Assembly (NCBI GenBank): GCA_035279665.1
Contig: DATEHI010000099.1
Span: 1-23,589 of the forward strand
Origin: CF-13 sp035279665
GTDB taxonomy: Bacteria; Chloroflexota; Dormibacteria; CF-121
Length of the DNA stretch: 23,589 nucleotides
Direction of reading: 5' to 3'
Shown: in pieces, positions 15,777 to 22,725 of the stretch
How the letters are laid out: each line of letters begins with the position of its first letter
Numbering within the stretch: the first letter of the stretch is position 1
The notes under the pieces: generated by a model
What the model saw: the letters and a program-made list of their open reading frames with translations, nothing else
What the model was told of the DNA's origin: nothing
Databases searched by the model: none
Position numbers and translations under genes: made by a program

Positions 15777-15821
15777 CGATCGGCCTTGCAAGGCGGCGGC
15801 GCGATCCCCGTTTGAATAGGT

Positions 15822-16580
15822 GTGAGGAGGGGGCTTCTTCTTTTAGCCGTTGCCGTCGGAACGTCCGGCTGCGGGGGCGCGACGCCGGCCTCCGCGACCG
15901 TTGCCAGGACCTATAGCGCCACGGTTCTCGCGGACCATCCGGTGGCCTACTGGCGGATGGATGAGACAACCGGCACCACCATGGCCGACGCCACAGCCAA
16001 TGCCAACAACGGTCACTACGGGGGTATCTACACGCTCGGGCAGCCGGGCGCGATCGGTGGCGGCAGTGCCGCAGTCGCCTTCGACGGGCAGAGTGGTGCA
16101 GCCAGCGTACTGAGCTCAACGAGCCTGCAGGTGAACACAGTGACGATCGAGGCCTGGATCAAGAAACGAGCCGATACCGAATACGGGGTCTACGTCGCCA
16201 AGAACGTCGAACCGGGAGGCGGTGCCGGCAGCAGCTGGTTCCAGCTGCTGAACAGCCATCACAACGGCAAATTGGAATTTCGGGTCACCTCCGACGGTTC
16301 GCCGTCCCTCGTATCAAACTCGACGCTGGCGCTCAACACCTGGTACTACGTGGTCGCGACCTACGACGGCTCCACGGCCAAGCTCTACGTCAACGGCAAG
16401 CCCGACGGCACGCTGAAGGTGACCGCCGTCCCCAAGCAGACGGCCGACCCGCTGTTTCTCGGCCGCCGAATGGACGGGCTCTTCAACGATGCAGCCTTCG
16501 CAGACGTCGCGATTTACCCCACCGCGCTATCGGCAGACCGAATCGCTGCCCACTGGCAGGCTGCATCAGGAACGCACTAG
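15822..16580 (+). CDS. LamG/concanavalin A-like lectin-fold lipoprotein
   Basis: A 252-residue exported protein. The N-terminus MRRGLLLLAVAVGTSGCGG has two arginines, a hydrophobic core and a possible lipobox ending at C17, so it is probably a lipoprotein on the outer face of the membrane. The rest is one LamG-like jelly-roll domain: VAYWRMDETTGTTMADATAN, then NTVTIEAWIKKR, then LNTWYYVVATYDGSTAKLYV and ADVAIYPTALSADRIAAHW. Such domains bind sugars or other ligands, but no enzyme domain accompanies it. The GTG at 15822 gives the only complete signal peptide. It converges on the SRPBCC gene with 7 bp between stops. Confidence 0.85.
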   Translation: MRRGLLLLAVAVGTSGCGGATPASATVARTYSATVLADHPVAYWRMDETTGTTMADATANANNGHYGGIYTLGQPGAIGGGSAAVAFDGQSGAASVLSSTSLQVNTVTIEAWIKKRADTEYGVYVAKNVEPGGGAGSSWFQLLNSHHNGKLEFRVTSDGSPSLVSNSTLALNTWYYVVATYDGSTAKLYVNGKPDGTLKVTAVPKQTADPLFLGRRMDGLFNDAAFADVAIYPTALSADRIAAHWQAASGTH

Positions 16581-16587
16581 GCTAGCC

Positions 16588-17022
16588 CTAAGAGTCGAGG
16601 ATCGTCTTCAGGCTCTGCGCAGCCTTGTCGGCATCGCGTTCGTTCATCCGCTCAACCACGGTCTTATCGGCGATCTTGGCGAGAACGCCCTGCGGCACCT
16701 CGTAGACGACGTCGGCGGTGACCTGACTGCCACCATCGGCAGGCTCGACGGTGTAGCTGAACGTGCTGTCGACGCCGGTCGTCTTGAATGAGTAGCGCTT
16801 GCCTGGCTGATAGTCAGCGGTCTCGGCTTTGCCCTTGATCTCGACCCCCGCCATCACGAACGTCCAATCCCACCGCGTTCCCTTGCGTTTTGGATCGCCG
16901 GCAATATTCGCGACCGACTTCAGCGGTGGGATGAAGGCCGGGTGGTTCTCAACATCTGAGATGTAGTCGATCACGGCCTCAGGCTTGCGCTTGACGGTGA
17001 ACTTCCTGGTGACCTTTGCCAT
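16588..17022 (-). CDS. SRPBCC/polyketide cyclase-like protein
   Basis: A 144-residue SRPBCC-fold protein (carbon monoxide dehydrogenase subunit G / polyketide-cyclase-like group). The typical start KVTRKFTVKRKPEAVIDYISDVENH leads into alternating strands, and a C-terminal helix (ADKTVVERMNERDADKAAQS) closes the cavity. Such proteins bind hydrophobic ligands; the ligand is unknown. The ATG at 17022 has an AAGGAGG ribosome binding site. The upstream gene on the same strand ends 17 bp away, so the two are likely one operon. Confidence 0.8.
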   Translation of the reverse strand: MAKVTRKFTVKRKPEAVIDYISDVENHPAFIPPLKSVANIAGDPKRKGTRWDWTFVMAGVEIKGKAETADYQPGKRYSFKTTGVDSTFSYTVEPADGGSQVTADVVYEVPQGVLAKIADKTVVERMNERDADKAAQSLKTILDS

Positions 17023-17039
17023 CGATGCCTCCTTGGTCG

Positions 17040-17522
17040 TTAGACCCTGAAGCGTGGTCTTGGAAACAGCGGCTCGCCGTACTTGCTCAAAAAGCGCTGA
17101 GCCACCTTCGCCTTATTGTCCTGCCAGTTCCCGCCAAAGGTCAACGCCTGAACCCGCGGAAAGATTCGATGGGCTCGGATCGTCACCGGCCGACCGCCGA
17201 AGCTGAGTTGGTAGCCGTTCTGATCTCGTCTGAACTCGACCAGCACCCGGCGCAGACGGCTTTCGACGGCGTTCGCGAGCTTTTCCGGATCTTCCTTGAA
17301 GATGAACCACGTGTGAACACCGAGCCACGAACCGCCGAAAATGACGGCAAAGATCGGCAGCCACACCTGCGCGGGGATAGGTCGGAACAGGGCGTGCACA
17401 GCGAAGACGACTCCGTTCAACCACAACACACTGCGTCCTCGGAGGACAATCGGTCCGTGACGGGCGGCAATACACAGCGCGCCAATCGCCAGGACGGCGA
17501 GATACGCGAGCGTTATGACCAT
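17040..17522 (-). CDS. small membrane protein of unknown function
   Basis: I recognise no family. The 160-residue protein has three hydrophobic segments in its first half (about residues 2-20, 30-48 and 53-72), which are likely transmembrane helices. A soluble basic C-terminal half follows, with KEDPEKLANAVESRLRRVL and FGGNWQDNKAKVAQRFLSKYG. There is no signal peptide cleavage site. The ATG at 17522 is divergent from the phosphopantetheinyl transferase gene with only 18 bp between starts, so the promoters of the two directions must lie in each other's coding region. Confidence 0.6.
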   Translation of the reverse strand: MVITLAYLAVLAIGALCIAARHGPIVLRGRSVLWLNGVVFAVHALFRPIPAQVWLPIFAVIFGGSWLGVHTWFIFKEDPEKLANAVESRLRRVLVEFRRDQNGYQLSFGGRPVTIRAHRIFPRVQALTFGGNWQDNKAKVAQRFLSKYGEPLFPRPRFRV

Positions 17523-17540
17523 GACACGTCAGCCAAGAGC

Positions 17541-18212
17541 ATGACTGTTTGCGGCGTCGGTGAACAGGTGGTGTCGCGCGTCCTGGACGATCGGCTGGCC
17601 GACCGCTTGAGTGGACGGCTCGCCCTCCGGCAGGCCTACGCGGATTTTCGACGGGCTCGGACCTCTCCGCAGGCGCATGCGGCGATTGCCCACCGGCCGG
17701 ACGGCCGGCCTTACCTTCCCGCGGAGCCTGAGCTCTGTTGCTCGGTCAGTCACTCCCACCGATACGGAGTGGCCGCGGTGTCCATAGCACCAGTCGGGAT
17801 CGACATCGAGACGATTCGCCCTCGAGATCCGCGACTGCTCGATTATGTTGCCGAAGAAACCGAAGCGGCAGCGCTGCGCCACCTGGTCGGAAATGCATCG
17901 GAGCTGTTGACCTTGATCTGGACGCTGAAAGAGGCGACCGCCAAGGCGTCCGGCCTGGGGTTGGGGCTGGCGTTGCGACGGCTCCGCGTCAGGGCGACTG
18001 GGACTCATACCTTCGAGGTCGACGGCTGGAAAGCCGTCACCTACCGGTACGAGCATTTCGTTGTTGGTTTAGCCTTTCAGCAGAGTGCCCACGGCAGGCC
18101 ACCGATCCGTTGGTATCAGCCACCTCGCCTACCGGCTGCCGCGATCACGCAAGACGCTGGCGGCATTGAAACGATCGAAGCAGGTTCGCTCCAGCGTCAA
18201 GTTTCTCACTGA
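17541..18212 (+). CDS. Sfp/HetI-type 4'-phosphopantetheinyl transferase
   Basis: A 223-residue phosphopantetheinyl transferase, which moves the phosphopantetheine arm from CoA to the serine of carrier proteins. Motifs are CSVSHS at 67-72, GIDIE at 86-90 with the metal-binding D88 and E90, and WTLKEATAKASG at 127-138. The family core ends near LAFQQ (177-181). The last 42 residues run over the start of the next gene in another frame and look unlike a protein domain. The ATG at 17541 is the first start that does not overlap the divergent gene. It is the first gene of the cluster and probably primes the two carrier proteins downstream. Confidence 0.9.
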   Translation: MTVCGVGEQVVSRVLDDRLADRLSGRLALRQAYADFRRARTSPQAHAAIAHRPDGRPYLPAEPELCCSVSHSHRYGVAAVSIAPVGIDIETIRPRDPRLLDYVAEETEAAALRHLVGNASELLTLIWTLKEATAKASGLGLGLALRRLRVRATGTHTFEVDGWKAVTYRYEHFVVGLAFQQSAHGRPPIRWYQPPRLPAAAITQDAGGIETIEAGSLQRQVSH

Positions 18213-19044
18213 GCTCGGCTTCACCTATAGCTATCTCTCGCAAGGCCCGGAGGACTTTGACGAGCTGGTGGTCGCTGCCGCCGAGGAAGCGATGGAGGAC
18301 TCGGGCTATTCGCCTGCCCAGATTGGCACCCTCCTTCTCTATTCGGGACTGAATTCCGCTGCGCCCACAGTGGCGAGGGCCTCTGTTCTCGAGCGGTTCC
18401 GCTACCCGGCGGCGAAACTTGCCGACCGCCTCAAGTTGCCACATGCCAATGCGATGGCACTGTCGCAACAGGGATGCAGCGGTCTGCTCTCGGCGATCAA
18501 TCTCGCCGCCCGCATGGTGCAGGCCGGCGATCCGCCCGCCGCCCTCTGCGTCGCCGGCGACGCGCTGCCAAAGAACGTCAACCGCGAGATCATGTACAAC
18601 GTCATGTCCGACGCCGCGGCGGCGGTCGTCGTGGAACGCGGCTCCCCACGGAACCAGATCGTGACCTTTCACCAGCTCGGGCAGCCGGCGTACTGGGACA
18701 GCCCGCAGCAGGAGCGTGAGCTCATCGCCGCTTATTTTCCGATGGCCCAACGCGCCATCTGTGGCGCCATCGACCAGGCGGGCCTGCGTCTCTCGGGCAT
18801 TCGCTGGATCGTTCCCAGCAATGTCAGCCTGCGGAGCTGGACGATCCTCGCCGAGCTCGTCGGGATCCCGGCGACCCGAATCTGGTCGAAAAACATCGCC
18901 CGGATCGGGCATACGGTCTGTTGCGATCACGTCATCAACCTGCATGACATGGCCCGCGAGGGCGCTCTTCGCACGGGCGACCACCTGCTCCTGTTTACGT
19001 TCGGCTTCGGCGCGAGCTGGACCAGCCTGATCCTGCAGCATTAG
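18085..19044 (+). CDS. KASIII-fold enzyme (3-oxoacyl-ACP synthase III-like) with altered catalytic triad
   Basis: A 319-residue thiolase-fold protein of the FabH family. The N-terminus VGISHLAYRLPRSRKTL is that of KASIII enzymes. The nucleophile is kept in SQQGCSG (C131). Where FabH has the HQAN histidine, this protein reads VPSNVSLRS (S245), and where FabH has the asparagine of GNT it reads RIGHTVCC (H276). H276 might serve as the catalytic base. FabH-like proteins with changed triads include acyltransferases of natural-product pathways (CerJ and DpsC type), so acyl transfer is as likely as Claisen condensation. The GTG at 18085 starts 128 bp before the end of the previous gene; a later start would remove the conserved N-terminus. 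The next gene starts 3 bp after its stop. Confidence 0.88.
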   Translation: MPTAGHRSVGISHLAYRLPRSRKTLAALKRSKQVRSSVKFLTELGFTYSYLSQGPEDFDELVVAAAEEAMEDSGYSPAQIGTLLLYSGLNSAAPTVARASVLERFRYPAAKLADRLKLPHANAMALSQQGCSGLLSAINLAARMVQAGDPPAALCVAGDALPKNVNREIMYNVMSDAAAAVVVERGSPRNQIVTFHQLGQPAYWDSPQQERELIAAYFPMAQRAICGAIDQAGLRLSGIRWIVPSNVSLRSWTILAELVGIPATRIWSKNIARIGHTVCCDHVINLHDMAREGALRTGDHLLLFTFGFGASWTSLILQH

Positions 19045-19047
19045 GCG

Positions 19048-20160
19048 ATGACCAGCGCAGGCTCGCTGCTCGTCACCGGGAGTACCGGCATGGCGGGCCG
19101 CGAAATCACCCGCGTGTTGTTGATGCGTACCGATGTTCAGCTGACACTCCTGTTGCACCACAACGGTCGCGCAATGAGCCGGCCCCGTCTGCTTCGAGAG
19201 GTGTTTCGGCTGGAACCGACCCCGCCGTTGCTCCGGCGCGTCCGGCTGGTCCGAGGGGACCTGACGAAGCCCGGACTTGGCCTCCCAGGCAAAGGAGATG
19301 CCGATCTCGCCCGGACCGTGGACGGCATCATTCACGCGGCAGCGACCACGCGCTTCGACCTCGCACTGGCCCAAGCCCGCCGGGTCAACGTCCTCGCCAC
19401 CCAGCACCTCGTTCGCTTCGCGAAAAACTGCCGCAACCTGACCCGATTCGCGTTGCTGAGCACCGTCTTTGTCAGCGGGCGCCGGCAGGGTCGCATCCTG
19501 GAATCCGAACGGGCACACCGTGCCGGTTTCGTCAATACCTACGAGCAATCGAAGTATGAGGCTGAGGCGTGTCTCGAATCGAGTGAGTTGCCGTACGTCA
19601 TTTACCGGTTGTCAACCCTGGTCGGCGACAGCCAGACCGGCTTCACGAGCCACTTCACCACCCCCCACCAGGCGCTGCGCGTCATGCACCTGGGCCTTGC
19701 CTCGCTGGTCCCGGGCTTGTCCGACTATTCGGTGGACTTGATCCCGACAGACTGGGCCGCCACCACCATCGCGAATCAATTTCTGAACGAGTTTCAGCCG
19801 GGGCGGGTTGTGCATCTCGTCGCCGGGGCCGCCCGCTCCTACAGCCTCGCGCAAATCATCGATGAGAGCTACGATCGACTGGGTGAGCTCGATCCGGCCT
19901 GGAAGGCGCGCCACTATCCGAAACCGGCCATCTCCACCCAAGCCGCATTCCAGCTGCTGGTCCGCTCGGCGGAACAGGCCCGGGATCCGCTGATGCTCGG
20001 CGTGCTCCGCATGCTGAGGTACTTCACCGAGCAATTCAGTTACCCAAAGGATTTCGACACGAGAGGGCCTGACGGCGCCCACCCCGCGCCCGATATCCGC
20101 GAGTACTACGGCCGGGTGGTGGCGTACTGCCTGAAGACGAAGTGGGGACGCAATGCCTGA
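19048..20160 (+). CDS. thioester-reductase-like extended SDR (NAD_binding_4/male-sterility type)
   Basis: A 370-residue extended short-chain dehydrogenase close to the thioester reductase domains of NRPS/PKS systems and to fatty acyl reductases. These reduce a carrier- or CoA-bound thioester to an aldehyde or alcohol with NADPH. The nucleotide loop is VTGSTGMAGREI, with the glycines at 11-17. HAAATTRFD is at about 96-104, FALLSTVFVSG gives the catalytic T139, and YEQSK gives Y165 and K169. A tail from about 280 has no named domain. The ATG at 19048 lacks a strong ribosome binding site and is probably coupled to the KASIII gene. It likely releases the product from a carrier; a sugar-epimerase role is less likely given the motif spacing. 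Confidence 0.87.
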   Translation: MTSAGSLLVTGSTGMAGREITRVLLMRTDVQLTLLLHHNGRAMSRPRLLREVFRLEPTPPLLRRVRLVRGDLTKPGLGLPGKGDADLARTVDGIIHAAATTRFDLALAQARRVNVLATQHLVRFAKNCRNLTRFALLSTVFVSGRRQGRILESERAHRAGFVNTYEQSKYEAEACLESSELPYVIYRLSTLVGDSQTGFTSHFTTPHQALRVMHLGLASLVPGLSDYSVDLIPTDWAATTIANQFLNEFQPGRVVHLVAGAARSYSLAQIIDESYDRLGELDPAWKARHYPKPAISTQAAFQLLVRSAEQARDPLMLGVLRMLRYFTEQFSYPKDFDTRGPDGAHPAPDIREYYGRVVAYCLKTKWGRNA

Positions 20161-20395
20161 TCCAAACGGCGAGAGGCTTCTCGACTTCGTCCGGGTCCGC
20201 CTCCTCAAGAAGAAAGGGGTGCAAGTCGACGCAGACACGCCCCTCTTCGAGAGCAGGCTCATCGATTCGATCAACATTCTTTACCTGATCGGGTACGTCG
20301 AGAAAGGCCTTGGGCGCCGGCTCACCGATGATGAGATCGTCATGTCGAACTTCCGGACGGTGCGAGTCATCGCCAACACCTTCCTCCTTGGCTGA
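20153..20395 (+). CDS. acyl/aminoacyl carrier protein 1
   Basis: An 80-residue carrier protein. The phosphopantetheine site is S39 in RLIDSINILYLIGYVEK. The rest has the usual four-helix pattern, with the late FRTVRVIANTF helix. The LIDSIxxxxLI..VEK...R.L.DDEI...NF.TV pattern resembles the carriers that partner with amino acid:[carrier protein] ligases, and the ligase gene follows directly. Its ATG overlaps the reductase stop by 8 bp, and its stop overlaps the ligase start by 8 bp. It probably holds the amino acid. Confidence 0.92.
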   Translation: MPDPNGERLLDFVRVRLLKKKGVQVDADTPLFESRLIDSINILYLIGYVEKGLGRRLTDDEIVMSNFRTVRVIANTFLLG

Positions 20396-21197
20396 CGAGC
20401 GGCTGAGGGAAGCGGGTTACGCGTCGTGCGAGGGTGGCGCCGTGCTGCTCTCCGGCCCGGCGGCGGAATTGTTCGGGCGCTGGCGGCACTTCCTTGCTCA
20501 CCGCATGGCATCCTTGACCGATACCAGGGTCGAGACGCCGGTTTTCATCGATCATCACGTGCTGACCACCTCAAAGTACGTCGCGCACTTCCCTCAGCAA
20601 GTCTTCGTGGGGCGAGGCTATCGCGCCCCTCGATCGCGTCCCCGATTCCTGACTCCCGCTGCCTGTCTTGCTTGGTATGGGAGCCTCGAGGGAACGGCGG
20701 TTGCCAACGATCATCTCTCGGCATTCGTCGTCGGTCCTTGCGCTCGCGTTGAGGGCGGCCGGGTGGCCTTTCCGTACCGGCTGTCGGGATTTCACATGGC
20801 CGAGCTCGTCGTTGTCGGCGCCGCCCGCAGCGTGGACGAGGAGGCCTCGGCAATCGAGCCGATGCTCGCCGAATCCTTTCGTGGACTCGGGATCGGCGGC
20901 GGCTTTCGGGCAGCGACCGATGCCTTCTTTCTGCCATCGAGTCGTGGCGCCAGGCTGATGCAGCAGTTGAAGGACTTGAAACGCGAGTTCGTGAGCCCGC
21001 TCGACGGGCACGACATCGCCCTCGCCTCGATCAACCGCCACGAGGATTTCTTTGCGAGGGCCTTCCGGATCACCCTGGCGAGTGGCGCCCCGGCCCACTC
21101 GTTCTGCGTCGCCTTTGGCCTGGAACGGCTAACGGCCGCCGGGCTTCTCACCTGGGGCCCCGACCCCGCGCAGTGGCCGAAGGCACTGCCGGGGTGA
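20388..21197 (+). CDS. aminoacyl-tRNA-synthetase-like amino acid:[carrier protein] ligase
   Basis: A 269-residue protein with the catalytic core of class II aminoacyl-tRNA synthetases but no tRNA-binding domain. It matches the stand-alone ligases known from Bradyrhizobium and Agrobacterium, which activate an amino acid with ATP and pass it to a carrier protein. Motif 2 is CARVEG (R120, E122) followed by PYRLSGFHMAELVVVG. Motif 3 is CVAFGLERL (R247). The family's Cys/Glu/Cys zinc site is matched by C93 (PAACLAWYG), E139 (FHMAELV) and C240 (HSFCVAFG). ATDAFFLPSS (176-185) and ASINRHEDFF (213-222) are further family features. The start is taken as TTG 20388, which overlaps the carrier stop; a GTG at 20442 is a poorer choice because it loses the first helix. 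The amino acid is not predictable by eye. Confidence 0.85.
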   Translation: MADERLREAGYASCEGGAVLLSGPAAELFGRWRHFLAHRMASLTDTRVETPVFIDHHVLTTSKYVAHFPQQVFVGRGYRAPRSRPRFLTPAACLAWYGSLEGTAVANDHLSAFVVGPCARVEGGRVAFPYRLSGFHMAELVVVGAARSVDEEASAIEPMLAESFRGLGIGGGFRAATDAFFLPSSRGARLMQQLKDLKREFVSPLDGHDIALASINRHEDFFARAFRITLASGAPAHSFCVAFGLERLTAAGLLTWGPDPAQWPKALPG

Positions 21198-22018
21198 GTA
21201 CCTTCCACAACCGGACGCGACGTACCGCGTCGATTCCGCGGCGGCTGGTTCGAGAAGGCAAGCTCCATCTCCTGCCCGTGTACTACCTCGGACTCACCAC
21301 AGCGCTCGGCAAAGAGGCGATTGAAAATTCCGGCAGCTACGATTTCGCGGACCATATTTACGGCAACCGGCCGGCAGGAAAGTTCCTCATCGGCTACCTG
21401 CTCGACGCGCTGTTTCTCAACCTCAAGTCTGCCCGCTCCTTCCGATCGCGCTATCTCTATTCGCGCAGCGAAATTCAGCGGCTCATCGTCGAGCGGGCTG
21501 ACCCGATCGACGTTCTCGCCGTTCCGTGCGGGCTGGCGCGCGAGCTTTTCGATGTGGCGGCCTGGCTGGCCGGTGATCGCCCGACGCGGCAGGTTCGACT
21601 GATCGGAATGGACCTCGACGAGGAGCTGACGAGCAGGCTCGCTGGAACCAGCCGGCGGCTCGGCTTGGGCATCGAGTTTGTCTGCGGCGACGCGCTTTCG
21701 GCAGACGCTTACCCGGCCCAGCCATTCGACGGGATCGTCAGCCTTGGCTTCACCGAGTTCCTCGATGACTCGCTGGCCGCCGCCTTCTACCGGCTGGCTC
21801 ACGACAAGCTCAAACCCGGCGGGCGGCTGGTCACGTCAGGGATGCGACCCCATAAGCTTGCGGACTATCTCCTGCGCAACGTCGCCGACCTCCAGACGTC
21901 CTATCGGTCGGCGGAGACTTTGAGAGGATTAGCGCGGCAGGCCGGCTTTGAACAGATTTCGACCTACGAGGACCCCACCGGACTGCAGACCATGCTGATT
22001 GGAGTAAAGCAGCCGTGA
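21194..22018 (+). CDS. class I SAM-dependent methyltransferase
   Basis: A 274-residue protein with a Rossmann methyltransferase core. Motif I is IDVLAVPCGLARELFD, followed by VRLIGMDLDEEL with an acidic residue for the SAM ribose. Then come VCGDALS and FDGIVSLGFTEFLDD. LKPGGRLVTSGM marks the strand after the central helix. Motif I is unusual, with PCGLAR where most members have a glycine-rich DxGxGxG. The first 85 residues (HIYGNRPAGKFLIGYLLDALFLN) are a hydrophobic helical lid. I chose the GTG at 21194, which overlaps the ligase stop as GTGA. It probably methylates the carrier-bound intermediate or the released product. Confidence 0.85.
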   Translation: MSTFHNRTRRTASIPRRLVREGKLHLLPVYYLGLTTALGKEAIENSGSYDFADHIYGNRPAGKFLIGYLLDALFLNLKSARSFRSRYLYSRSEIQRLIVERADPIDVLAVPCGLARELFDVAAWLAGDRPTRQVRLIGMDLDEELTSRLAGTSRRLGLGIEFVCGDALSADAYPAQPFDGIVSLGFTEFLDDSLAAAFYRLAHDKLKPGGRLVTSGMRPHKLADYLLRNVADLQTSYRSAETLRGLARQAGFEQISTYEDPTGLQTMLIGVKQP

Positions 22019-22725
22019 AGACCCTGCAGACCGTCCACCGCAAGCTCTTCGACCAGAAGCTGGAGTGGTCCCGGATCGACAAGCTGAAAGCGCTTGCGCA
22101 TCCTGAGCAGCTCGAGTTGTTGCGTGAAGCCTGCCTGGTCGAGTCCTTCCTCCCGGTGTACACGGGCAAGATGATGGGCCTATTCTGGGACGACCTCGAC
22201 GCCACCACCATCTTCACCATCGAGTCGATCGAGGCCTACGGGCATTACTACGTGCTGCGTCGATATCTCGACACAGTGGGATATAAGCCGATCTCCGACC
22301 GGGAGGTGGTGGAGCTGCGTGAGCGCGAGCGCAGCGTCGTCTACACCGACCAACTCCGAGAACTTGTCAACTTCATGGGCACGGAGCACTTTGCCGCCCA
22401 GTTTTTTATGGACATGTCTCAATTGATGGACGAACCGGTACTGACCGCCGTCCTTCCTGAGTTCGCCGCAGAGGAGGTGGTCCACTCGCAGTTTGCCTTT
22501 GACCTGCTGGAGGCGCGGATCCGCACAGACCCGGATGCGAAGGACACCATCCTCGAGCATGCACGCAACTTCAAGCATGTGGGCGCCTACGTCCGCCCGT
22601 ACGTGCCGCCGGCCAAAGGAGACAATCTACGGACCATCCGCGCCTTCAACGCAAAGTTCGAGAAGCTCCTTGGCCAACCGCTAAGTGACTTCCTGGTCGA
22701 GGAGGTGCCTGACCATGTCCCCTGA
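22015..22725 (+). CDS. ferritin-like protein related to acyl-ACP desaturases
   Basis: A 236-residue helical protein of the ferritin-like/acyl-ACP-desaturase type. Such enzymes use two iron ions to activate oxygen on carrier-bound chains. Likely ligands are E43 (LVESFLPVY), E124 (GTEHFAAQF), and E154 with H157 (EEVVHSQF). The first ExxH pair is not regular. When IEAYGHYYVLRRYL is laid on the desaturase segment EENRHGDLLNKYL, H77 matches but the glutamate three residues earlier is alanine; E73 or E70 would have to take its place. Desaturation, hydroxylation or N-oxygenation are all possible. The GTG at 22015 overlaps the methyltransferase stop (GTGA). The gene overlaps its ferritin-like neighbour by 11 bp. 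Confidence 0.75.
   Translation: MKTLQTVHRKLFDQKLEWSRIDKLKALAHPEQLELLREACLVESFLPVYTGKMMGLFWDDLDATTIFTIESIEAYGHYYVLRRYLDTVGYKPISDREVVELRERERSVVYTDQLRELVNFMGTEHFAAQFFMDMSQLMDEPVLTAVLPEFAAEEVVHSQFAFDLLEARIRTDPDAKDTILEHARNFKHVGAYVRPYVPPAKGDNLRTIRAFNAKFEKLLGQPLSDFLVEEVPDHVP

Noticed and set aside
18145..19548. 467-codon open frame on the minus strand
   Set aside because: It lies opposite the KASIII-fold and reductase genes, both with strong family motifs. Its translation is Arg/Gly/Asp/His-rich with no domain, as expected for the antisense of GC-rich codons.
19048..20160. Sugar-nucleotide epimerase
   Set aside because: The HAAATTRF, STVFVSG and YEQSK spacing and the carrier-protein context fit thioester/fatty acyl reductases better.
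20388..21197. Seryl-tRNA synthetase fragment or pseudogene
   Set aside because: The frame is intact, the catalytic and zinc residues are all present, and the tRNA-binding arm is naturally absent in carrier-protein ligases.
20792..21802. 336-codon open frame on the minus strand
   Set aside because: Antisense to the ligase and methyltransferase genes; no recognisable motif.
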